A stretch of DNA of 64,000 nucleotides from Paludibacterium paludis (GTDB lineage: Bacteria > Pseudomonadota > Gammaproteobacteria > Burkholderiales > Chromobacteriaceae). The stretch spans positions 3,410,001 through 3,474,000 of the forward strand of contig NZ_CP069161.1 in assembly GCF_018802605.1 (NCBI RefSeq). Reading direction: 5' to 3'. Numbering within the stretch: position 1 is the first letter of the stretch; each line of letters begins with the position of its first letter. A model generated the notes under the pieces. It did not search any database, was not told the DNA's origin, and was given only the letters and a program-made list of their open reading frames with translations. Positions 56,924-64,000 of this stretch are shown piece by piece. A program made the position numbers and the translations under genes.

Positions 56924-58456
56924 TCATCCATGCAGCCATCCGCTGATCAGCAACACCGCCAACAGGATAGCGATCAGCGCCAGCCAGAAATTCTGCCGCT
57001 TCTGCTCGCGCATCAGGTGCATATACCCTTCGACCACCAGCTCCGTGCGATTTGCCGATACCAATTCGTTGAATTTGCGCGGCAACTGGGGCAAGGTCGC
57101 CGCCCATTGCGGCGCCTCGTGCTTGAGCGAACGCACGAAACCGCGCCAGCCGACCTGCTCGTTCATCCACTTGACGAGAAAAGGCTTGGCGGTGTCCCAC
57201 AGGTCCAGATGCGGATCCAGTTGCCGCCCCAGACCTTCGATGTTCAGCAGGGTTTTTTGCAGTAGCACCAGCTGTGGCTGGATTTCGACATTGAAGCGCC
57301 GGCTGGTCTCGAACAGGCGCAGCAACACCATACCGAAGGAAATCTCCGACAGCGGTTTCTCGAAGATCGGTTCGCACACGGTCCGCACCGCCGCCTCCAG
57401 CTCCTCTGCCCGTGTGTCCGCGGGCACCCAACCGGACTCGATGTGCGCGGTGGCCACGCGCCGGTAATCGCGATTGAAGAACGCCAGGAAATTGACCGCC
57501 AAGTAATGCTTGTCGACGTCGGTCAGGCTGCCGACGATGCCGAAGTCCAGCGCGATGTAGCGCCCGTCGGCGGCGACGAAAATGTTGCCAGGGTGCATGT
57601 CCGCGTGAAAGAAACCATGGCGGAACACCTGGGTGAAGAAAATCTCCACGCCGAAACGCGACAGTTTCTTCAGGTCGACCCCATCCGCCCGAAGCCGCTC
57701 GATCTGCGAGATCGGCGTGCCATGCATCCATTCCAGCGTCAGAACGTCGCGGCGGGTATGGTCGTAGAACACTTCCGGCACGATCAGCATGTCCGATCCG
57801 ACGAAATTGCGTCGCAACTGATTGGCGTTGGCCGCCTCGTGCATCATATCCAGTTCGTCATGCAGGTACTTGTCGAACTCGGCGACCACCTCGCGAGGCC
57901 TGAGCCGCTTGCCGTCGGCGAAGAACCGCTCGACCCAGCTTGCCAGCGTGCGCATCAGGGCCAGATCCTGCTCGATCACGGGCAAAATGCCGGGGCGCAG
58001 CACCTTCACGGCCACCTCGCGCCCACGCTCCCCATCCCGGCCTCTCAGCCATGCCTTGTGCACCTGGGCAACCGACGCGCTGGCGACAGGCTCATCCTGG
58101 AAATCGACGTACACGTCTTCGACCGGACACCCGAAACTGCGTTCGATCACGGCGCGTGCCTCGGCGCCATCGAACGGCGGCACCTTGTCCTGCAACCGGG
58201 CAAGCTCGTCGGCGTAATCGGGGGGCAGCAAGTCGCGCCGGGTGGACAACACCTGGCCGAATTTCACGAAAATCGGCCCCAGCGACTCCAACGCCTCGCG
58301 CGTGCGCGCCGGCAGGGGCGCCGAGGTATCTCGCGGCAGCGGAACCCAGCTCAGCAGAGTATGAACGAATCCCAGCCTGCTGTGGCCGCGCAGAAAGTCA
58401 TCCAGGCCAAAGCGCCAGAACGTCGAAAAAATCTTGAAGGAACGGGAGAGGCGCAT
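56924..58456 (-). CDS. ubiB: ubiquinone biosynthesis protein UbiB
   Basis: A 510-residue atypical-kinase (ADCK/UbiB) protein needed for ubiquinone synthesis. It shows the KxGQ motif in [18 protein letters not shown], the Ala-rich loop [11 protein letters not shown], the catalytic loop [10 protein letters not shown] and LDFGIVGSL, and two C-terminal transmembrane helices (about 475-508). Starts 5 bp after ubiJ. Likely membrane-bound with ATPase activity extracting quinone intermediates. Confidence 0.96.
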   Translation of the reverse strand: MRLSRSFKIFSTFWRFGLDDFLRGHSRLGFVHTLLSWVPLPRDTSAPLPARTREALESLGPIFVKFGQVLSTRRDLLPPDYADELARLQDKVPPFDGAEARAVIERSFGCPVEDVYVDFQDEPVASASVAQVHKAWLRGRDGERGREVAVKVLRPGILPVIEQDLALMRTLASWVERFFADGKRLRPREVVAEFDKYLHDELDMMHEAANANQLRRNFVGSDMLIVPEVFYDHTRRDVLTLEWMHGTPISQIERLRADGVDLKKLSRFGVEIFFTQVFRHGFFHADMHPGNIFVAADGRYIALDFGIVGSLTDVDKHYLAVNFLAFFNRDYRRVATAHIESGWVPADTRAEELEAAVRTVCEPIFEKPLSEISFGMVLLRLFETSRRFNVEIQPQLVLLQKTLLNIEGLGRQLDPHLDLWDTAKPFLVKWMNEQVGWRGFVRSLKHEAPQWAATLPQLPRKFNELVSANRTELVVEGYMHLMREQKRQNFWLALIAILLAVLLISGWLHG

Positions 58457-58461
58457 AATCG

Positions 58462-59040
58462 TCAGTGAGAATGGCGTTGCAGGGCATCTTCCGCGCGCCG
58501 CAAGCGCTTTTCGAAACGCTCGCAGTCGTCGCGCAATTCATCGATCGCCGTCACGCTGGCATCGACATCGGATTTGCGGGCCAAAAGCGGTGCTTCGTCG
58601 CGCAGATGCTCGATCCAGGACTCGGCCAGGCGCCAGACGATCTCGCCACGCGCACCGGCCATCCGCCGCACGGCCCGCTCGGCGCGGCTCGCCGCCGCAT
58701 CGCCGGCCAGGCGGGAGAGATCCTCGACCCAATGCCAGGAAAGCCGCCCCGAAATCCGGGCCAGTTCGCCGGCCAACTCGGCGTCCCCTTCCATGGCGAT
58801 ATCCGACAGCGCCGGATCCTTGCCGGCGAGGGCCGACAGAACGGCGGCATGGGAAAGCGCGAGCACCGCTTCGGGTTCGCCGTCGCATTCGGCGAGCCAG
58901 CCTTCGCCGGTGACGACGCCGCTGACGAGAACGGGCGGCACGCGCCAGGCCACACGGCGTCCGGCGTGCGCCGCGAGCATGGCGCGCGCCTCGGGAGTCT
59001 GCTTGAGCAGGTGATTGAATACGGCCAGTCCAATACGCAT
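58462..59040 (-). CDS. ubiJ: ubiquinone biosynthesis accessory factor UbiJ
   Basis: A 192-residue protein with an SCP2-like lipid-binding domain (about 10-110) and a C-terminal coiled coil (about 165-190). UbiJ scaffolds the aerobic ubiquinone enzymes. Sequence conservation is low ([23 protein letters not shown] near the start), but the position between ubiE and ubiB is diagnostic. Confidence 0.9.
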   Translation of the reverse strand: MRIGLAVFNHLLKQTPEARAMLAAHAGRRVAWRVPPVLVSGVVTGEGWLAECDGEPEAVLALSHAAVLSALAGKDPALSDIAMEGDAELAGELARISGRLSWHWVEDLSRLAGDAAASRAERAVRRMAGARGEIVWRLAESWIEHLRDEAPLLARKSDVDASVTAIDELRDDCERFEKRLRRAEDALQRHSH

Positions 59041-59094
59041 CGCGACCTCACGAATAGGGGAATCCCCGGAACGGGTCGCCGCCCGTCCGGAAAA

Positions 59095-59835
59095 TCAGAA
59101 CACGTAGCCCTTGTGCAAGGCCACCACGCCGCCGGTCAGGTTGTGGTAATCGACCTTGTCGAATCCCGCGTCGAGCATCATGCCCTTGAGGGTTTCCTGA
59201 TCCGGGTGCATGCGGATCGACTCGGCCAGATAACGGTAGCTCTCGGCATCGTTGGCGATCAGCTTGCCCATCAGCGGCAAGGCCTTGAAGGAATACAGAT
59301 CATAGAAGGGCGCGAGCGGTTTCCACACGCGGGAAAACTCCAGCACCAGCAGACGTCCGCCCGGCCTGAGCACGCGGCGCATTTCCTTGAGCGCCGCCTC
59401 CTTGTGCGTCATGTTGCGCAGGCCGAAGGCCACCGAGACGCAATCGAAATAACGGTCCGGGAAAGGAAGTTTTTCCGCATCGGCGAGCGAAACGGGAAGA
59501 ATCAGCCCCTCATCCATCAGGCGATCGCGCCCCACTGTCAGCATCGAACTGTTGATGTCGGTGAGCCACACTTCGCCGCTCTTGCCGGTCCGGCGCGCCC
59601 AGCCGCGGGCCAGATCGCCGGTGCCGCCGGCGATGTCCAGTACTTTGTCGCCGGGGCCGACGCCCGAGGTATTCAGCGTGAAGTGCTTCCAGATACGGTG
59701 CATTCCGCCCGACATGACATCATTCATCACATCGTATTTCTGCGCCACCGAATGGAAAACCTCGGCGACCTTGCCGGCCTTTTCGCCTTCGGAAACCGTT
59801 TTGAATCCGAAATGTGTCGTTTTATCCATTGTCAT
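59095..59835 (-). CDS. ubiE: demethylubiquinone/demethylmenaquinone C-methyltransferase
   Basis: A 246-residue SAM-dependent methyltransferase of ubiquinone (and menaquinone) synthesis. [36 protein letters not shown], the SAM loop [23 protein letters not shown] and the C-terminal [12 protein letters not shown] are UbiE hallmarks. An in-frame ATG two codons later (59829) is an alternative start. Confidence 0.97.
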   Translation of the reverse strand: MTMDKTTHFGFKTVSEGEKAGKVAEVFHSVAQKYDVMNDVMSGGMHRIWKHFTLNTSGVGPGDKVLDIAGGTGDLARGWARRTGKSGEVWLTDINSSMLTVGRDRLMDEGLILPVSLADAEKLPFPDRYFDCVSVAFGLRNMTHKEAALKEMRRVLRPGGRLLVLEFSRVWKPLAPFYDLYSFKALPLMGKLIANDAESYRYLAESIRMHPDQETLKGMMLDAGFDKVDYHNLTGGVVALHKGYVF

Positions 59836-59847
59836 GCCCGTACTCGT

Positions 59848-60228
59848 TCAAGAGAAGGCCGATGGATCGGGGTCGCGGCTGGCGCCGGCCTCGTCCAGTC
59901 GGGTCAGATAGGCTTGCCAGTATTCCGACTGGCGCGTGCCCAGCTCATAAAGGTATTCCCACGTATACAACCCGTTGCGGTGCCCGTCGTCGAACACCAG
60001 GCGCAGCGCGTAGTGACCGACCTGTTCGACGGACAGAATCGCCACGCCCCGCTTGCCGGTCTGCAGGATTTCATTTCCGACGCCATGGCCGCGCACCTCC
60101 GCCGACGGCGAGCGTACGCGCAGGTACTCCGCCGGAAGGGAAAACCGCCGACCATCGTCGAACCCGACCTCTAGGGTTTTCGAGACGGCGTGCAGGCAGA
60201 TTTCCACCGGAAGCGGCGCGGCGCTCAT
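59848..60228 (-). CDS. DUF971 domain protein
   Basis: A 126-residue protein of the DUF971 family (the N-terminal domain of gamma-butyrobetaine hydroxylase): [27 protein letters not shown]-type start and [25 protein letters not shown]. The family is often next to ubiE or iron-sulfur genes; its role is unknown. Its ATG overlaps the queA stop by 4 bases, 12 bp before ubiE. Confidence 0.9.
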   Translation of the reverse strand: MSAAPLPVEICLHAVSKTLEVGFDDGRRFSLPAEYLRVRSPSAEVRGHGVGNEILQTGKRGVAILSVEQVGHYALRLVFDDGHRNGLYTWEYLYELGTRQSEYWQAYLTRLDEAGASRDPDPSAFS

Positions 60229-61259
60229 CGCCCGGTACCTTCGCGCTTTTCCAGCAGCATCGCGTCCCCGTAACTGAAGAAACGGTATTCGTGCTCCACC
60301 GCGTGGCGGTAGGCCTCGCGCATGGTTTCAAACCCGGAAAACGCCGACACCAGCATCAGCAAGGTGGACTTGGGCAGGTGGAAATTGGTCAGGAGCCGGT
60401 CGACCACGCGGAACCGGTATCCCGGCGTAATGAAAATATCGGTCTCGCCACGGCCGGCGACCAGCTCGCCCGAACGGGCCGCGGACTCCAGCGCGCGCAC
60501 GCTCGTGGTGCCGATCGCCATCACGCGGCGCCCGGCGCGCCTGGCGCGGGCGATGCACTCGACCGTGGCGACGGGGATCTCATAGCGTTCGCTGTGCATC
60601 ACATGATCGGCGATATCGTCGACGCGCACCGGCATGAAGGTACCCGCGCCCACATGCAGCGTCACCCACGCCAGCTCCACACCTTTTTCCTCGAGCGCCT
60701 GAAGCATCGATTCGGTGAAATGCAGCCCGGCGGTCGGCGCCGCGACGGCGCCCTGTTCGCGGGCATACACGGTCTGATAGCGGCTGTCGTCGTCGCCGTC
60801 GGCGCTGCGGTCGATATAAGGCGGCAACGGCAGGCTTCCGGAAGCCTCCATGATGTCGTAGACCGACTCCCCCTCCTCGAAACGCAGGCGGAACAGATCG
60901 CCGGCACGCTCGACCATCGTGGCGTGCCAGCGTCCGGCAAAGATCAGGGTGGTACCCGGTTTCGGCGATTTGGAGGCACGCACATGCGCCAACGCTTCAT
61001 GCGGGCCGGTCACCCGTTCGATGAGAGCCTCGACACGGCCGCCCGAGGCCTTCTCGCCGAACAGCCGCGCTTTCACCACGCGGGTATCGTTGAACACCAG
61101 CACGTCTCCGGCCGACACCCGCCCCAGAAAATCATCGAAGCATCCATCGGTCAGATTCGGGCCGTCCACATGCAAAAGTCGGCTCTGCCCGCGTACGGCG
61201 GGAGGATGCTGGGCGATCAGGCGATCGGGCAGGTGATAATCGAAATCGGCAAGCTGCAT
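60225..61259 (-). CDS. queA: S-adenosylmethionine:tRNA ribosyltransferase-isomerase
   Basis: A 344-residue enzyme of queuosine synthesis that transfers the ribosyl part of SAM to 7-aminomethyl-deazaguanine in t[78 protein letters not shown] and [17 protein letters not shown] are QueA signatures. ATG 61259 gives the family N terminus; ATG 61268 adds three residues. First gene of the queA-ubiB run. Confidence 0.97.
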   Translation of the reverse strand: MQLADFDYHLPDRLIAQHPPAVRGQSRLLHVDGPNLTDGCFDDFLGRVSAGDVLVFNDTRVVKARLFGEKASGGRVEALIERVTGPHEALAHVRASKSPKPGTTLIFAGRWHATMVERAGDLFRLRFEEGESVYDIMEASGSLPLPPYIDRSADGDDDSRYQTVYAREQGAVAAPTAGLHFTESMLQALEEKGVELAWVTLHVGAGTFMPVRVDDIADHVMHSERYEIPVATVECIARARRAGRRVMAIGTTSVRALESAARSGELVAGRGETDIFITPGYRFRVVDRLLTNFHLPKSTLLMLVSAFSGFETMREAYRHAVEHEYRFFSYGDAMLLEKREGTGR

Positions 61260-61542
61260 GGTCGTCACGGACGTTCAAATGGACTGATTATACCCGCGAC
61301 TCACCCCTTGCGGGCAGATGCTCCGTTGATAGTCATTTGCATCAGATCAAAGGGTTTTCCGCAAAGAAGGCCACAATGGCATCTTGCCGAAGCCGCCGAC
61401 ATCAATTAGTGTATCTGCTCGGTCCCGTTAAATGACAATAGCAAAACACTGACAAACATCCGTTTGAATTTCAGTAAAAGCTAGACATCTTGCTGCCATT
61501 TGCGGCAAACTCGCGCCCATGATTAAACGAGGAACTCAAGTT

Positions 61543-61992
61543 TTGGCCCGAACCATACTTGTGCTGCACGGCCCCAACCTGAACCTGTTGGGGGTCCGTG
61601 AACCCGAGCACTACGGCAGTCAAACACTTGAAGACATCGACCGGAATCTGGTGAAGCTGGCCACGGCCCAGGGTCATCGGTTAACCACCCTGCAAAGCAA
61701 CGCCGAGCATGTCCTGGTGGAACGAATCCACGCAGCGATGAGCGACGGCACCGATTTCATCATCATCAATCCGGCTGCCTTCACCCATACCAGCGTCGCC
61801 CTGAGGGATGCGCTCTCGGCGGTCAGGATTCCGTTCGTCGAAGTCCACCTCTCCAATATTCACGCCCGAGAACCGTTCCGCCGCCACTCCTATTTCTCCG
61901 ATATCGCGGAGGGAGTCGTCGCCGGTCTTGGCGCCCACGGTTACGAACTGGCACTGGCCTACGCGCTCGCGCACTCGCCCGCGCACCAGTGA
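61543..61992 (+). CDS. aroQ: type II 3-dehydroquinate dehydratase
   Basis: A 149-residue enzyme of the shikimate pathway. [15 protein letters not shown], the catalytic Tyr in [36 protein letters not shown] and [15 protein letters not shown] are type II signatures. TTG 61543 gives the usual N terminus and has GAGGAAC 7 bases upstream; ATG 61519 (eight residues longer) has no ribosome site. The 283-bp gap before it (from 61260) is AT-richer and shows no gene. Confidence 0.94.
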   Translation: MARTILVLHGPNLNLLGVREPEHYGSQTLEDIDRNLVKLATAQGHRLTTLQSNAEHVLVERIHAAMSDGTDFIIINPAAFTHTSVALRDALSAVRIPFVEVHLSNIHAREPFRRHSYFSDIAEGVVAGLGAHGYELALAYALAHSPAHQ

Positions 61993-62025
61993 CGTCACGA
62001 ACATAGCTTCCGAAGGATGACCCTA

Positions 62026-62478
62026 ATGGATCTGCGTAAACTCAAGAAACTCATCGATCTGGTCGAAGAATCCGGCATCGCCGAACTCGAAGTGACCGAA
62101 GGCGAAGAAAAGGTGCGCATCACCCGCGTCACCGCAAACGCCCAGCTGGCCTACGCCCAGCCGATGACCGCCGTCCAGGTCCCCCCGCCCGTGCAGGCTC
62201 CCGCGGCCGCACCCGCCGTGGAAACCCCGGCGGCGCCCGATCTGTCCAACGCCGTCAAGTCGCCCATGGTCGGCACGTTCTACCGCTCCCCGAGCCCGGG
62301 CGCCAAGATGTTTGTCGAAGTCGGCAGTCAGGTCAATGTCGGCGATACCCTGTGCATCATCGAAGCGATGAAACTGATGAACGAAATCGAAGCGGACCGC
62401 GCCGGCACGGTGAAAGCCATCCTGGTGGTGGACGGTCAGCCGGTGGAATATGGCGAACCGCTGTTCATCATTGAATAA
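62026..62478 (+). CDS. accB: biotin carboxyl carrier protein of acetyl-CoA carboxylase
   Basis: A 150-residue carrier: N-terminal [22 protein letters not shown], a Pro/Ala linker (about 45-75) and the biotinyl domain (about 77-150) with the biotin lysine in [12 protein letters not shown] and the thumb-containing [17 protein letters not shown] 62026 follows AAGGATG; an in-frame ATG at 62017 is less likely. It is read with accC, but a hairpin lies between them. Confidence 0.97.
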   Translation: MDLRKLKKLIDLVEESGIAELEVTEGEEKVRITRVTANAQLAYAQPMTAVQVPPPVQAPAAAPAVETPAAPDLSNAVKSPMVGTFYRSPSPGAKMFVEVGSQVNVGDTLCIIEAMKLMNEIEADRAGTVKAILVVDGQPVEYGEPLFIIE

Positions 62479-62500
62479 GTCCCTGACCGACACGGCCGGG

Positions 62501-62538
62501 AACGACAGGGCACGACACAGATCCGTGCCCTTGTCGTT
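62501..62538 (+). terminator. hairpin between accB and accC
   Basis: Arms AACGACAGGGCACG and CGTGCCCTTGTCGTT pair over 14 bases with one bulge and a 9-base loop, ending in TT. It looks like an attenuator or processing stem inside the accBC operon rather than a full terminator. Confidence 0.55.
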
Positions 62539-62567
62539 TGTCGCGCCACACTATGGACGATCCTGCC

Positions 62568-63926
62568 ATGTTTGAAAAAATCCTGATCGCCAACCGCGGC
62601 GAAATCGCACTGCGCATTCAGCGTGCGTGCCGCGAGCTGGGCATCAAAACCGTGGTCGTGCACTCCGAGGCGGACCGCGAAGCCAAATACGTCAAGCTCG
62701 CCGACGAATCGGTCTGCATCGGACCGGCGCCTTCGGCCAAGAGCTACCTCAACATTCCGGCCATCATTTCGGCCGCCGAAGTGACCGATGCCCAGGCGAT
62801 TCACCCCGGCTACGGTTTCCTCTCGGAAAATGCCGACTTCGCCGAGCGTGTCGAGCAGTCCGGCTTCGTTTTCATCGGTCCGCGCCCGGAAACCATCCGC
62901 CTGATGGGCGACAAGGTTTCCGCCAAGGACGCCATGATCGCCGCCGGCGTACCCTGCGTCCCCGGCTCCGACGGCGCGCTGACCGACGACCCGGCGGAAA
63001 TCGTCCGCTCGGCCAAGAAGATCGGTTTCCCGGTGATCATCAAGGCCGCCGGCGGGGGAGGCGGACGCGGCATGCGCGTGGTACACAGCGAAGCCGCGCT
63101 GATCAACGCCGTGAACATGACCCGGGCCGAGGCGCAAGCGGCGTTCGGCAACCCGACGGTGTACATGGAAAAATTCCTCGAACAACCGAGGCACATCGAA
63201 ATCCAGGTTCTGTCGGACGAATACGGCAACGCCATCTTCCTTGGCGAACGCGACTGCTCGATGCAGCGCCGCCACCAGAAAATCATCGAGGAAGCGCCGG
63301 CGCCGGGCATCACCGACAAACAGCGCGGGCAGATCGGCAAGGTTTGCGCCGAAGCGTGCAGCCGCATCGGTTACCGCGGGGCCGGCACGTTCGAGTTTCT
63401 GTACGAGAACGGTGGCTTCTACTTCATCGAAATGAACACCCGCGTTCAGGTCGAACACCCAGTGACGGAAATGATCACCGGCATCGACATCGTGCAGGAA
63501 CAGATCCGTATCGCCGCCGGCGAGAAGCTTCGTTACAAACAGCATGATGTGGTGCTGCGCGGCCATGCGATGGAGTGCCGGATCAATGCCGAAGACCCGT
63601 TCTCCTTCATCCCCTCCCCGGGACGCATCGAAGGCTACCACCCGGCCGGCGGCCCGGGCATCCGCATCGACTCGCACATTTACCAGGGCTACACGGTGCC
63701 ATCGCATTATGACTCGATGATCGGCAAACTGATCGCCTACGGCGACACCCGCGACCAGGCCATGGCGCGCATGCGCGTCGCCCTGTCGGAAATGGCCGTA
63801 TCCGGCATCAAAACCAATATCCCCCTGCACCAGGAACTCTTCATCGACGCCGCTTTCCAGCGCGGAGGCACCAGCATCCACTATCTTGAAGAGAGACTCT
63901 CGCAACTGAAGAAAGGGGAAGCCTGA
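62568..63926 (+). CDS. accC: biotin carboxylase subunit of acetyl-CoA carboxylase
   Basis: A 452-residue ATP-grasp enzyme that carboxylates biotin on Acc[22 protein letters not shown] opens it; the Gly-rich loop [12 protein letters not shown] (about 162-173), the HHQK-like [12 protein letters not shown] and [14 protein letters not shown] are typical, and [14 protein letters not shown] closes the C domain. ATG 62568 is set by the family start. Its TGA overlaps prmA's ATG by one base. Confidence 0.97.
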   Translation: MFEKILIANRGEIALRIQRACRELGIKTVVVHSEADREAKYVKLADESVCIGPAPSAKSYLNIPAIISAAEVTDAQAIHPGYGFLSENADFAERVEQSGFVFIGPRPETIRLMGDKVSAKDAMIAAGVPCVPGSDGALTDDPAEIVRSAKKIGFPVIIKAAGGGGGRGMRVVHSEAALINAVNMTRAEAQAAFGNPTVYMEKFLEQPRHIEIQVLSDEYGNAIFLGERDCSMQRRHQKIIEEAPAPGITDKQRGQIGKVCAEACSRIGYRGAGTFEFLYENGGFYFIEMNTRVQVEHPVTEMITGIDIVQEQIRIAAGEKLRYKQHDVVLRGHAMECRINAEDPFSFIPSPGRIEGYHPAGGPGIRIDSHIYQGYTVPSHYDSMIGKLIAYGDTRDQAMARMRVALSEMAVSGIKTNIPLHQELFIDAAFQRGGTSIHYLEERLSQLKKGEA

Positions 63927-64000
63927 TGGCCTGGCAGCAAGCAACCATCGAAGCGGATTCCGCCGTCGCCGAACGCCTGGCTGACGCGCTGATGGACGTC
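63926..64000 (+). CDS. prmA: ribosomal protein L11 methyltransferase (partial, 5' end)
   Basis: Only 25 residues are visible (AWQQATIEADSAVAERLADALMDV), cut by the right edge. They match the N terminus of PrmA, especially as recalled from Neisseria, and prmA after accC is the expected order. Start overlaps the accC stop (TGATG), so it is coupled. Confidence 0.85.
   Translation, partial: MAWQQATIEADSAVAERLADALMDV

Noticed and set aside
1..64000. CRISPR arrays, insertion sequences, integrases, toxin-antitoxin or phage-defence genes.
   Set aside because: None was found on either strand; no regularly spaced repeats and no transposase-like or nuclease-defence motifs among supported genes.

Overview
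The window looks like the chromosome of a GC-rich betaproteobacterium, most likely of the order Neisseriales (Chromobacterium-like). The reasons are the start of prmA and the queA-DUF971-ubiE-ubiJ-ubiB and gpmI-envC-ctpA gene orders, which fit that group; a full flagellar and chemotaxis component set (flgA, flgM, flgN, a chemoreceptor); and the general protein sequences. This placement is from recall of family sequences, not a database search. No insertion sequence, prophage, plasmid or CRISPR feature was seen.

Left part (1-25.6 kb): the end of an exbB-like gene, xseA, a DUF4442 hotdog protein behind a striking palindrome, and an ArsR-type regulator divergent from gpmI-envC-ctpA. Next come argA, yggX, ppk1, a DUF456 membrane protein and ettA; a periplasmic binding protein followed by a membrane diguanylate cyclase; a VF530 protein; a chemoreceptor; a decayed GNAT acetyltransferase; a three-tRNA operon (Ser-Arg-Glu) with a clear promoter and terminator; lysC; a tandem pair of M13 metallopeptidases; and alaC.

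Middle (25.8-43.5 kb): the metNIQ methionine importer, then a complete 17-gene ethanolamine utilisation operon in the enterobacterial order eutSPQTDMNEJGHABCLKR. It encodes five shell proteins (S, M, N, L, K), ethanolamine ammonia-lyase (BC), its reactivase (A), the cobalamin adenosyltransferase (T), aldehyde and alcohol dehydrogenases (E, G), phosphotransacetylase (D), acetate-kinase-type or accessory proteins (P, Q), a chaperone-like protein (J), a permease-like protein (H) and the AraC-type activator (R). Ethanolamine would be split to ammonia and acetaldehyde inside a protein microcompartment; acetaldehyde is then turned to acetyl-CoA or ethanol. A terminator-like hairpin lies between eutM and eutN.

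Right part (43.5-64 kb): srkA, rhlE and a CobD/CbiB-family protein; flgA-flgM-flgN with a sigma-28-type promoter before flgM; an EstA-type autotransporter esterase; hom-thrC; alaA; a Mth938-like protein; a second lone binding protein; an AhpD-like protein behind tandem AT-rich repeats; the queA-DUF971-ubiE-ubiJ-ubiB cluster (queuosine and ubiquinone synthesis); aroQ; accB-accC; and the start of prmA. Most of the window is ordinary core genome. The eut block is the accessory island of interest.
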